From contig CAMWTF010000171.1 in assembly GCA_947177105.1 (NCBI GenBank), positions 1-5,978 on the forward strand: 5,978 bases of DNA. Reading direction: 5' to 3'. The notes below the pieces were generated by a model that saw nothing but the letters and a program-made list of their open reading frames with translations, ran no database searches and had not been told where the DNA came from. Below are positions 1 to 5,840 of this stretch, one piece after another. Position numbers and translations under genes: made by a program. This DNA is from an uncultured Lachnospiraceae bacterium. Lineage in GTDB: Bacteria; Bacillota; Clostridia; Lachnospirales; Lachnospiraceae. Position 1 is the stretch's first letter. Each line of letters begins with the position of its first letter.

Positions 1-2
1 AC

Positions 3-989
3 CTCCGCATGATGGATGCCCACGAGATCACAGGCGGCGAACTGCTGCGCTCCGGGGAGGCGCTGGCGGCGGAAGGAAAAACGCCGCTGTTCTTCGCCCG
101 CGCCGGAAAGCTCATGGGCGTGATTGCCGTGGCCGATGTAGTCAAGCCCACCAGCGCCCAGGCCATCCGGGAGCTGTCCGGCCTCGGTATTGAAGTGGTT
201 ATGCTCACCGGGGATAATGCCAAGACCGCCCAGGCCATTCAGCGGCAAGTCGGCGCAGATCGGGTGGTGGCCGAGGTGTTCCCCCAAGATAAGGAAAAGG
301 AGATCCGCCGCTTGCAGGATAGCGGCAAAAAGGTGGCGATGGTAGGGGACGGTATCAACGATGCTCCCGCGCTGGCCAGAGCCGATGTAGGTATCGCCAT
401 CGGCGCGGGGACAGACGTGGCAATCGAATCTGCCGACATTGTGCTGATGAAAAGCGATCTGCTGGATGTGTCCACGGCCATTCAATTGAGCAAGGCCGTC
501 ATTCGTAACATCAAGCAAAACCTGTTTTGGGCCTTCATCTACAACATCATCGGAATCCCGATTGCCGCCGGTGTGTTCTTTCTTTCCTTCGGCTGGAAGC
601 TCAATCCCATGCTGGGAGCGTTCGCCATGAGTTTCAGCTCCGTCTTTGTTGTGTCCAATGCACTCCGGCTGCGGTGGTTCCGGGCCAAGCATGATGCTTA
701 CCCGGAAAGCCGTCAAGCCGAGGTGAATATGGAGAATATCTATCAAAATCAAAAAGGAGTGTTTCAAAACATGGAAAAGGTACTGTTTATCGAGGGTATG
801 GCCTGCGGGAGCTGCGTCAAGCACGTTCAAACGGCCCTGACCGAGCTGGCCGGAGTGCAGGAGGCCGTTGTCGAGCTGGAGAGCAAGACTGCCAAGGTGC
901 GTCTGGACAGCGGCGTGTCTGATGATACGCTGAAGGCGGCGGTGGAGGATGCTGGGTACACGCTGGTCAGCATCCAGGAAACGGCGTGA
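3..989 (+). CDS. copA: Copper-exporting P1B-type ATPase, C-terminal part, with fused C-terminal HMA domain (5' partial)
   Basis: This is the C-terminal part of a membrane Cu(I) efflux pump that uses ATP to export copper. The frame is open to the left edge and its first residues (LRMM) fit the GNxxLM region of the nucleotide-binding domain, so the gene starts upstream. Numbering from the ATG at 9, the P-domain shows TGDN (67-70) and the hinge GDGINDAPAL (113-122). The last two membrane spans follow (about 171-192 and 200-220), carrying the YN pair (178-179) and MSFSS (207-211), which match the MxxSS signature of copper-type P1B-1 pumps. The phosphorylation motif and CPC metal site lie outside the window. 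A linker leads to an HMA domain (about 255-326) with MACGSC, Cys266 and Cys269 being the expected Cu ligands. An HMA at the C-terminus rather than the N-terminus is less common. The stop codon overlaps the start of csoR. Family and metal are well supported; which export substrate dominates in vivo is inferred. Confidence 0.93.
   Translation, partial: LRMMDAHEITGGELLRSGEALAAEGKTPLFFARAGKLMGVIAVADVVKPTSAQAIRELSGLGIEVVMLTGDNAKTAQAIQRQVGADRVVAEVFPQDKEKEIRRLQDSGKKVAMVGDGINDAPALARADVGIAIGAGTDVAIESADIVLMKSDLLDVSTAIQLSKAVIRNIKQNLFWAFIYNIIGIPIAAGVFFLSFGWKLNPMLGAFAMSFSSVFVVSNALRLRWFRAKHDAYPESRQAEVNMENIYQNQKGVFQNMEKVLFIEGMACGSCVKHVQTALTELAGVQEAVVELESKTAKVRLDSGVSDDTLKAAVEDAGYTLVSIQETA
755..773 (+). promoter_or_regulatory. 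Possible internal ribosome site and ATG for a free CopZ-like HMA chaperone
   Basis: Inside copA, AGGAG at 755-759 lies 11 bases before an in-frame ATG at 771. Starting there gives exactly the HMA domain, 72 residues with MACGSC near the N-terminus, which is the size of stand-alone CopZ chaperones. The preceding linker (residues about 228-254) is Gln/Asn-rich and lacks recognisable domain features, as expected if a copZ gene had fused to copA. Internal initiation is inferred; only the site and the domain boundary are seen. Confidence 0.4.
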
Positions 990-1249
990 AGGCCAAGCGG
1001 GGCGATGTTGCCCACAAGTTGAAAATAGCAAGGGGCCAGTTGGACGGTATCCTGCAAATGATCGAGGAAGATCGCTACTGCGTGGATATATCCAATCAGA
1101 TCATGGCAACCCAAGCTCTGCTCAAAAGCGCCAATCAGCAGATTTTGCAGGCCCATATTCGTAGCTGCGTTCGGGAGGCGCTGCAAACCGACACCGCAAA
1201 TCCGAAACTGGAAGAAGCGTTGAAACTGCTGGAAAAGATGGCGCAATAA
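986..1249 (+). CDS. csoR: CsoR-family copper-sensing transcriptional repressor
   Basis: This 87-residue, all-helical DUF156 protein should act as a cytoplasmic repressor that leaves its operator when it binds Cu(I). The diagnostic ligands are present: Cys32, His57 and Cys61. Their spacing (25 and 4) equals Cys36/His61/Cys65 of Mycobacterium tuberculosis CsoR, which argues for copper rather than nickel, formaldehyde or persulfide sensing. The family motif RGQLDGI (16-22) is near the N-terminus. The start is GTG at 986, with AGGA at 976-979 six bases upstream, and it overlaps the copA stop as GTGA, implying translational coupling. An ATG at 1060 would lose the N-terminal helix. Being last in the operon, it probably controls a promoter upstream of copA outside the window; no CsoR operator was identified here. 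Confidence 0.92.
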   Translation: MKAKRGDVAHKLKIARGQLDGILQMIEEDRYCVDISNQIMATQALLKSANQQILQAHIRSCVREALQTDTANPKLEEALKLLEKMAQ

Positions 1250-1255
1250 CACAGA

Positions 1256-1292
1256 GAGCGGAGAGAAGTTCATCTTTCCGCTCCCTCTTTTT
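1256..1292 (+). terminator. Intrinsic terminator after copA-csoR
   Basis: GAGCGGAGA (1256-1264) pairs with TTTCCGCTC (1275-1283), nine pairs with one G-T, around a 10-base loop. It is followed by CCTC and five T (1288-1292). It begins seven bases after the csoR stop and separates the copper operon from the MATE operon. Confidence 0.75.
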
Positions 1293-1315
1293 CTGCTCCT
1301 GTTCGGATTGCAAAT

Positions 1316-1330
1316 GCTCCGTTTTGGAGC
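1316..1330. repeat. Perfect inverted repeat, candidate operator of the MATE promoter
   Basis: GCTCC (1316-1320), a GTTTT spacer, and GGAGC (1326-1330) form a perfect 5-bp palindrome touching the predicted -35 element. It is too short and lacks a T-run in the right place, so it is not a terminator. TTTTGGAGC recurs at the AraC gene's transcription start (4328-4336), and GGAGCGG (1326-1332) recurs at 4353-4359. A role as regulator-binding site is inferred. Confidence 0.35.
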
Positions 1331-1358
1331 GGACAACACGCCTTGATTTCGCTATACT
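1330..1358 (+). promoter_or_regulatory. Predicted sigma-A promoter of the MATE operon
   Basis: TATACT (1353-1358) is a good -10. At 17 bp spacing the -35 is CGGACA (1330-1335), sharing only GACA with TTGACA. Transcription would start near 1365, leaving a leader of about 36 bases with a near-perfect ribosome site (TAAGGAGGTG, 1386-1395). The weak -35 beside a palindrome fits an activator-dependent promoter, plausibly under the adjacent AraC-family protein. Confidence 0.5.
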
Positions 1359-1400
1359 TACAAACGGTTAGACATGGCTAATTTTTAAGGAGGTGCAATC

Positions 1401-2774
1401 ATGCAACAACCGCTTGACACAAGAACAAAGCTGCTGACCAAAAGCCCGTTTCCTCTGATGATAGAGCTGGCAATCCCCGCCGTTCTGGGCATGGTGGTCG
1501 TGGGACTTTACAACATGATGGATTCCATTTTTGTCGGTCAAATGGTCGGGGATGTGCAGATGGGGGCCGTTTCCGTATCCTACCCCTTTACCCTCATCAA
1601 CGCCGGTTCTGCCGCCATGATCGGTGTCGGCTCCGCCTCGGTGCTGTCCCGCGCTATCGGGAAGAAAGACCAGGATACCGTGAAGAAGATTATGGGCAAT
1701 CTGGTCGCTGTGGTGCTTCTGATGTCCGTGGTCTACATGGTGATCGGCATGGTGTTCACCCGGCAGCTCTTGTCCCTGGCCGGGGCCAGCGACAACATCC
1801 TGACCTATGCGGAGAAGTATCTGCGGATCGTGTTCGCCGGTTCTCTGTTCGTGAACTTCTTCCAAAGCGCCAACATGGTCATTCGTGGAGAGGGCCAGCT
1901 CAAAAAGGCTATGACCATTATCGCCAGCGGCGCAATCCTCAACATTATCCTTGACCCTATTTTCATCACGATTCTCAAGCCCTACGGCATGGGTATCGAG
2001 GCGGCGGCATACGCCACAATTCTCTCGCAGTTTATCCAGGCCGCTGTGACATTGTGGTATTTCAAGAAGAAAAGCCCCAATGTGAAGATTGGGCGCATCC
2101 GCATTGATGGTACACTGTTGCCACAAGTCCTCTCTGTGGGTGTTTCTGCCCTGCTCATGCAAGTCCTGACCCTGGTGCAGCAGACGGTGATCTACCGTGT
2201 GGCCTCCATCTACGGCGGCGAAACATCCCAACTTCTTTTAGGAGCGGCATTGCGGTTCTGGAATTTCTCGTTTGTACCGCTTTGGGGCATCAGCCAGGGA
2301 TTCCAACCCGCCGCTGGCACGAACTACGGAGCGAAAGACTATGACCGGGTGAAGAAGCTGACGGGCGTATTTATTACCGCCGCCACGGTGCTGTCCCTGG
2401 TGTTTTACATCCCGGTCGAGCTGTTCCCGGATAAGATTTTGTCCATGTTCCTGACAACTCCGGGGATTGCTGAATCGGGAGCCACCAACTTCCGCATTAT
2501 GTTCAGCACCTACATCCTGCAAGGCAGCTTTCTAATTGCCGTGACGCTGTTCCAGTCGCTGGGCAAGGCCAACAGAGCCACTTGGCTGGTGCTGTTCCGG
2601 CAGATCATCCTGTTTATTCCCCTGTGCGTGGTGCTGCCGATGGTGGGCGGCATGGGTATCCGGGGCGTTTGGCTGGCGATTGCTTTAACAGATGCGATCC
2701 TGGTCATTATCACGATTGCCATGATGCTCTCGGAGTTTCGCAAGATGCCCGCGACCTCCAGTGTGGACAGATAG
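1401..2774 (+). CDS. MATE family efflux transporter (multi antimicrobial extrusion)
   Basis: This 457-residue cation-coupled inner-membrane exporter has the usual MATE length and about 12 membrane spans in two homologous halves. Family marks visible are the first-span stretch PAVLGMVVVGLYNMMDS (26-42) followed by IFVGQ (43-47), a Gly/Ser-rich second region GVGSASVLSRAIGKKD (75-90), RGEGQLKKAM (162-171) and NIILDPIFI (181-189). The second half begins near 240. The overall style resembles the MepA-like branch of Firmicutes; the substrate cannot be read from sequence. The start ATG at 1401 has AGGAGG seven bases upstream. It is the first gene of a tight operon: its stop TAG (2772-2774) overlaps the ribosome site of a 30-codon gene, and a radical SAM enzyme follows. 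The context suggests it exports either a toxic compound or a product of the neighbouring enzyme; both are inference. Confidence 0.93.
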   Translation: MQQPLDTRTKLLTKSPFPLMIELAIPAVLGMVVVGLYNMMDSIFVGQMVGDVQMGAVSVSYPFTLINAGSAAMIGVGSASVLSRAIGKKDQDTVKKIMGNLVAVVLLMSVVYMVIGMVFTRQLLSLAGASDNILTYAEKYLRIVFAGSLFVNFFQSANMVIRGEGQLKKAMTIIASGAILNIILDPIFITILKPYGMGIEAAAYATILSQFIQAAVTLWYFKKKSPNVKIGRIRIDGTLLPQVLSVGVSALLMQVLTLVQQTVIYRVASIYGGETSQLLLGAALRFWNFSFVPLWGISQGFQPAAGTNYGAKDYDRVKKLTGVFITAATVLSLVFYIPVELFPDKILSMFLTTPGIAESGATNFRIMFSTYILQGSFLIAVTLFQSLGKANRATWLVLFRQIILFIPLCVVLPMVGGMGIRGVWLAIALTDAILVIITIAMMLSEFRKMPATSSVDR

Positions 2775-2783
2775 GAGGCCGCT

Positions 2784-2876
2784 ATGAAGAAAGTGCTATA
2801 CCCTCTGGCAATCCTCGCCGTCATTGGCGCTGCCGCATGGTGGCTGTGGAATCGTGTGATTTGGGGCAGTAAGTAA
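2784..2876 (+). CDS. 30-residue Trp-rich single-span membrane protein
   Basis: A short gene lies between the MATE and radical SAM genes. ATG at 2784 has AGGAGG (2773-2778) five bases upstream, overlapping the MATE stop, and TAA is at 2874-2876, 20 bases before the next gene. The product starts MKK, then has a hydrophobic run (residues 4-18), then the Trp-rich stretch WWLWNRVIW (19-27), ending GSK. A Lys-Lys start and a Trp/Arg interface belt fit one short membrane span. It has no cysteine and no clear leader/core cleavage motif. Placement and ribosome site argue that it is translated. Possible roles are a small subunit of the MATE transporter, a membrane anchor for the radical SAM enzyme, or, less likely, a peptide substrate. 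I do not recognise the family. Confidence 0.72.
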   Translation: MKKVLYPLAILAVIGAAAWWLWNRVIWGSK

Positions 2877-2896
2877 GTTATAGGAGATAAAGCAAA

Positions 2897-4240
2897 ATGA
2901 ACATTCTTAGCGCGGTCAAGAACACTGCTTTCTCTGCCGCTGTGACCACCACGCTTAACTATTTGAAACAGAACCCGGAGCAGAATATCCCCAAGGCCAT
3001 GAGCCTGATGGACAAGGTGCTACCCGATGGCTGGTATGAGGGCCAGCGGGCCGCGTTCCGAAAGGCCATTGAGGAAAAGGGAAATTGGTATCAGCTTCTG
3101 CTGAAAGCCTACCAACTGGACGAAGGTGTCCGAAAGGCGTTCTTCCAAAATTTCATCATCAATGCCTCCCTCAAAGGCGGTGCGCTTCAAGAGGAAGTCC
3201 GTCAGCGGGAGGGCTGCAACGTCCCGTGGGCCATTCTGCTTGACCCCACTTCTGCCTGTAACCTCCACTGTACCGGCTGTTGGGCGGCGGAATACGGCCA
3301 CAAGCTCAATTTGACCCTGGATACCATTGACAGCATCGTGCGCCAGGGCAAGGAGCTGGGAACTTATATGTATATCTACACCGGCGGGGAGCCGATGGTG
3401 AGAAAGAAAGACCTGATTACCCTATGTGAACGTCACCCCGACTGTGAATTTCTCTCCTTTACCAACGGAACACTGATTGATGAAGCCTTTTGCCAGGAAA
3501 TGCTGCGGGTCAAGAACTTTGTCCCGGCCATCAGCTTGGAGGGTTTTGAACAGGCCAACGATGGACGGCGCGGACAAGGCGTATTTGAAAAGGTGCAGAA
3601 CGCCATGCGGCTGTTGAAGGAGCACAAGCTGCCCTTTGGCATTTCTACCTGTTACACCAGCGCCAACTATGAGGACATCAGCAGCGAAGCCTTTTTCGAC
3701 CTGATGATTGAGGCCGGGGCCATGTTCGTGTGGTTCTTCCACTATATGCCGGTGGGAAACGAGGCCGTCCCCGCCCTGCTGCCCTCCCCGGAGCAGCGGA
3801 AAGCAGTCTATGAGCGGGTGCGCCGGTTCCGTCAGACCAAACCCATTTTCAGCATGGACTTCCAGAACGATGCCGAGTATGTTGGCGGTTGCATTGCCGG
3901 GGGCCGGAACTATCTGCATATCAACGCTGCTGGTGATGTGGAGCCGTGTGTGTTCATCCACTATTCCAATGTGAACATCCACGATTGCAGTCTGCTGGAC
4001 GCGCTGAAAAGCCCTCTCTTTATGGCCTACCATGACGGCCAGCCGTTTAATGAGAATATGCTGCGGCCCTGTCCCATGCTGGAGAACCCGGAAATTCTGC
4101 GGGATATGGTAAAGCGCACTGGGGCGAAATCCACTGACCTGCAATCGCCGGAATCGGTAGATCATCTCTGCGAGAAGTGCGATTCTTATGCGGCCTGCTG
4201 GAAAGAAACAGCGGATACTCTTTGGAGCAGTAAAAAATAG
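2897..4240 (+). CDS. Radical SAM enzyme with SPASM-like C-terminal cysteine region
   Basis: This 447-residue protein should use a [4Fe-4S] cluster and S-adenosylmethionine for radical chemistry. An N-terminal region of about 110 residues, mostly helical in appearance, precedes the core. CNLHCTGC (121-128) is the canonical CX3CX2C motif, with Cys121, Cys125 and Cys128; YTGGEP (161-166) is the SAM-binding GGE-type motif. The C-terminal third carries Cys332, Cys351 (GDVEPCVF), Cys364, Cys392 (RPCPM), Cys425, Cys428 and Cys434 (CEKCxxYxxC), the pattern of a SPASM-like domain holding auxiliary iron-sulfur clusters. SPASM proteins often modify peptides or proteins, but not all do, and the substrate here is unknown. 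TAGGAG (2881-2886) lies 10 bases before the ATG at 2897. It is the last gene of the MATE operon, before a hairpin. Related radical SAM proteins are annotated in Firmicutes without a function that I can name. Confidence 0.9.
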   Translation: MNILSAVKNTAFSAAVTTTLNYLKQNPEQNIPKAMSLMDKVLPDGWYEGQRAAFRKAIEEKGNWYQLLLKAYQLDEGVRKAFFQNFIINASLKGGALQEEVRQREGCNVPWAILLDPTSACNLHCTGCWAAEYGHKLNLTLDTIDSIVRQGKELGTYMYIYTGGEPMVRKKDLITLCERHPDCEFLSFTNGTLIDEAFCQEMLRVKNFVPAISLEGFEQANDGRRGQGVFEKVQNAMRLLKEHKLPFGISTCYTSANYEDISSEAFFDLMIEAGAMFVWFFHYMPVGNEAVPALLPSPEQRKAVYERVRRFRQTKPIFSMDFQNDAEYVGGCIAGGRNYLHINAAGDVEPCVFIHYSNVNIHDCSLLDALKSPLFMAYHDGQPFNENMLRPCPMLENPEILRDMVKRTGAKSTDLQSPESVDHLCEKCDSYAACWKETADTLWSSKK

Positions 4241-4255
4241 CATCAAAATTTTTCA

Positions 4256-4289
4256 AACGGGCTGGTGTTCTTTTGAGCATTAGCCCGTT
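4256..4289 (+). terminator. Hairpin ending the MATE-radical SAM operon
   Basis: AACGGGCTGGTG (4256-4267) pairs with CATTAGCCCGTT (4278-4289): 12 pairs, two of them G-T, with a 10-base loop. The tail CTCTGTTTG is only moderately T-rich, so termination may be partial. Some read-through into the AraC gene would couple it to the operon. Confidence 0.65.
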
Positions 4290-4295
4290 CTCTGT

Positions 4296-4324
4296 TTGCA
4301 ATGACTAACCGGATGGTGTATAAT
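4296..4324 (+). promoter_or_regulatory. Predicted sigma-A promoter of the AraC-family gene
   Basis: TTGCAA (4296-4301) and a consensus TATAAT (4319-4324) are separated by 17 bp, immediately after the operon hairpin. Transcription would begin near 4331, at the end of a run of eight T (4324-4331). A start codon at TTG 4330 is therefore unlikely. Confidence 0.65.
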
Positions 4325-4352
4325 TTTTTTTGGAGCTAAAAACCTGCCAAAT

Positions 4353-4359
4353 GGAGCGG
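4353..4359 (+). promoter_or_regulatory. Ribosome site deciding the AraC-family start
   Basis: GGAG (4353-4356, within GGAGCGG) lies nine bases before ATG 4366. The ATG at 4351 has only a GGAG 15 bases away, and TTG 4330 precedes the predicted transcript. The best start is therefore 4366; ATG 4450 (GGAG at 4437-4440, 9 bases) is a weaker alternative. Confidence 0.5.
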
Positions 4360-4365
4360 TCTGCA

Positions 4366-5412
4366 ATGGAGAAAAAATATATAATTAAAGATGCCAGGAA
4401 AACCTTGGCCCATCAGCTTGAAGCCAACGGAATAATGGAGAACGAGCCTATGAGTGAAAGCCCTATTACAAATGCGAAGGGTCTGTCTGCGGCTATCCCG
4501 AAGGACAGCGAGGGGTACTGTACTGTTTATAAGCTGGACTGCTCAGACGGCCTTGGGCTAATGACTGTCTATCAGGTCTATCCAGGTATTCAGCTTATTT
4601 ACAACGATTTTGAAGCGGCAGGCTGTGAATGGGATAGCATTATCAGCGGTGATGTTCTGGAAATTAACCATTGCCGCGAAGGACGGGAGGGGAGCCGTTT
4701 ATTAAGCGGTACTTGCCTATATCTTGGTGAAGGTGATCTATCCATTCACACGATGGATAACTGCGCCCCGGAAATGTCTTTCCCACTGCGGCACTATCGT
4801 GGAATTACCGTAGCACTCAATTTAACATTTGTATCGGAACATCCCCCGGAAATCCTCTCTGAAACAGGGATCGACATTTCTGCTTTCAAAGAGAAATTCT
4901 GCGCCAACGGCAGTTGTTTTATCATGCGGGCCAAAAATGAGATTGAGCATATCTTTTCAGAATTGTATTCTGTGCCAGATCGCTTACAGAGGCCGTATTT
5001 CAAACTAAAGGTGCAGGAGCTGCTCTTGTTTTTGAGCATGGTGGATGTAGCTGAGGAAAAGCAGCGCGAATACTATACCTCGCCCCAAGTCGAAATTGTG
5101 AAACAAATCCATAAACGGCTCATTTCTGATTTGCAGGAGCGGCCCACAATAGAGGAACTTGCCAAAGAGTTCCTTATCAACACGGCCACTCTGAAAAACA
5201 CATTCAAAGGCATCTATGGACAGCCTATCGGTACTTATATGAAAGAGTATCGCATCAGGCAGGCGGCGGTCCTGCTCCGTCAAACCCAGGCCACGATTGC
5301 GGAGATTGCAAATAAGGTCGGATATGAAAATCAGAGTAAATTCGCCACTGCGTTCCGTGATGTACTGAATGTTGCTCCCGCAGAGTACAGAAAGCAAAAT
5401 GTCAGTGAATAG
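4366..5412 (+). CDS. AraC/XylS-family transcriptional regulator
   Basis: This 348-residue DNA-binding protein is probably an activator. The N-terminal two thirds form a ligand-sensing part: residues about 95-145 (ISGDVLEINHCREGRE, then LYLGEGDLSI and HYRGITV) resemble the cupin-like sensing region of AraC proteins of the PchR/RipA type. The C-terminal 100 residues hold two helix-turn-helix units: IEELAKEFLINTATLKNTF (262-280) and IAEIANKVGYENQSKFATAF (311-330), followed by the family end signature APAEYRK (337-343). No membrane span or signal peptide is seen. It sits just downstream of the MATE-radical SAM operon, on the same strand, with its own promoter and a strong terminator, so it most likely controls that operon and perhaps itself. 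The ligand is unknown. The sequence is more A+T-rich than the preceding genes. An upstream TTG at 4330 would add 12 residues but is disfavoured. Confidence 0.92.
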   Translation: MEKKYIIKDARKTLAHQLEANGIMENEPMSESPITNAKGLSAAIPKDSEGYCTVYKLDCSDGLGLMTVYQVYPGIQLIYNDFEAAGCEWDSIISGDVLEINHCREGREGSRLLSGTCLYLGEGDLSIHTMDNCAPEMSFPLRHYRGITVALNLTFVSEHPPEILSETGIDISAFKEKFCANGSCFIMRAKNEIEHIFSELYSVPDRLQRPYFKLKVQELLLFLSMVDVAEEKQREYYTSPQVEIVKQIHKRLISDLQERPTIEELAKEFLINTATLKNTFKGIYGQPIGTYMKEYRIRQAAVLLRQTQATIAEIANKVGYENQSKFATAFRDVLNVAPAEYRKQNVSE

Positions 5413-5451
5413 CCTATAAGTGGATAATCAGTTTGACAAAAGGGTATATCC

Positions 5452-5501
5452 AGAAGGAGCCGGAGGGACAGTGTTGTGTCTCTCCGGCTCCTTCTTTCTT
5501 T
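5452..5501 (+). terminator. Strong intrinsic terminator after the AraC-family gene
   Basis: A 19-bp stem with a single G-T pair (5452-5470 with 5477-5495) closes on a six-base loop (GTGTTG) and is followed by TTTCTTT (5495-5501). It starts 40 bases after the stop. The opposing minus-strand gene ends 30 bases further on, so the hairpin also insulates the two from convergent read-through. Confidence 0.9.
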
Positions 5502-5531
5502 ACTTAGAATCAATAGAACCATCCAAACCAT

Positions 5532-5834
5532 TTACTGTGGCTTTTCAGAATCCTTCTCCTGGAGTGCTAATAGCTGTTCAGCAAGAAAGTCCAACGTATT
5601 AAGCAGCACCATTTGATTAGCGCGGTTACACGCCCTAAACTTCCCAAGAAACCGATTGACTTCTTCCTCATGTTCATCTGGTTCCACGCTGAACAGATCA
5701 CTTGTTGTAAGACCCAAACGGTTCACAATCGGAAAAAGGATTTCAAAGGACGGATTGACTTTCCCGCTTTCTATGCACTGAATCATCTTGATAGACACCC
5801 CTGTTTCATCAGAAAGCTCCTGCTGTGTCAAATT
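5532..5834 (-). pseudogene. XRE-family helix-turn-helix regulator, missing its N-terminus
   Basis: The minus-strand frame encodes about 100 residues that open directly at TQQELSDETGVS, the middle of an XRE helix-turn-helix, and continue with IESGKVNPSFEIL, NRLGLTTSDLF and a helical tail NTLDFLAEQLLA. Family members normally carry 10-25 residues ahead of TQQEL for the first helix; these are absent. The only nearby start is TTG (5831-5829), with no Shine-Dalgarno sequence upstream, and the frame closes at a minus-strand stop (5861-5859) after nine residues unlike the family. Homology ends where the mobC-like sequence on the other strand begins, so the gene was cut at its 5' end. Regulators of this kind are common in clostridial integrative elements. 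It could still make a defective protein from TTG. Confidence 0.75.
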
Positions 5835-5840
5835 ACAAGA
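5829..5840. other. Recombination junction between XRE gene and mobC
   Basis: Minus-strand homology to the XRE regulator runs up to about 5834 (reading N-L-T-Q-Q-E, plausible native sequence). Plus-strand homology to MobC starts at about 5837-5843 (K-I-A-I-D-G-Y). Two genes in opposite directions thus both lose their 5' ends within about a dozen bases. No target-site duplication or terminal inverted repeat could be assigned, because the other end is outside the window. It may be a natural insertion/deletion joint or an assembly chimera. Confidence 0.65.

Noticed and set aside
1374..1388. Four-codon frame (M-A-N-F-stop) in the MATE leader, ending at the ribosome site
   Set aside because: It could be a leader peptide for attenuation, but it has no ribosome site and no alternative hairpins are visible in the short leader; probably chance.
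1368..2231. Long minus-strand open frame (287 codons) opposite the MATE gene
   Set aside because: The product is rich in His, Asp and Gln with no recognisable domain. It is the codon-bias shadow of the clearly homologous plus-strand MATE gene.
3422..4246. Long minus-strand open frame (274 codons) opposite the radical SAM gene
   Set aside because: It has no ribosome site or family motifs; the plus strand carries all the radical SAM signatures, so this is a shadow.
4330..4365. Upstream TTG (4330) or ATG (4351) as start of the AraC-family protein
   Set aside because: TTG 4330 lies just before the predicted transcription start, and ATG 4351 has its nearest GGAG 15 bases away; ATG 4366 has a better-placed GGAGCGG.
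5433..5450. TTGACA at 5433 followed by TATATC at 5445 as a promoter
   Set aside because: The spacing is only 6 bp, and no -10 occurs at 16-18 bp, where the terminator stem lies.
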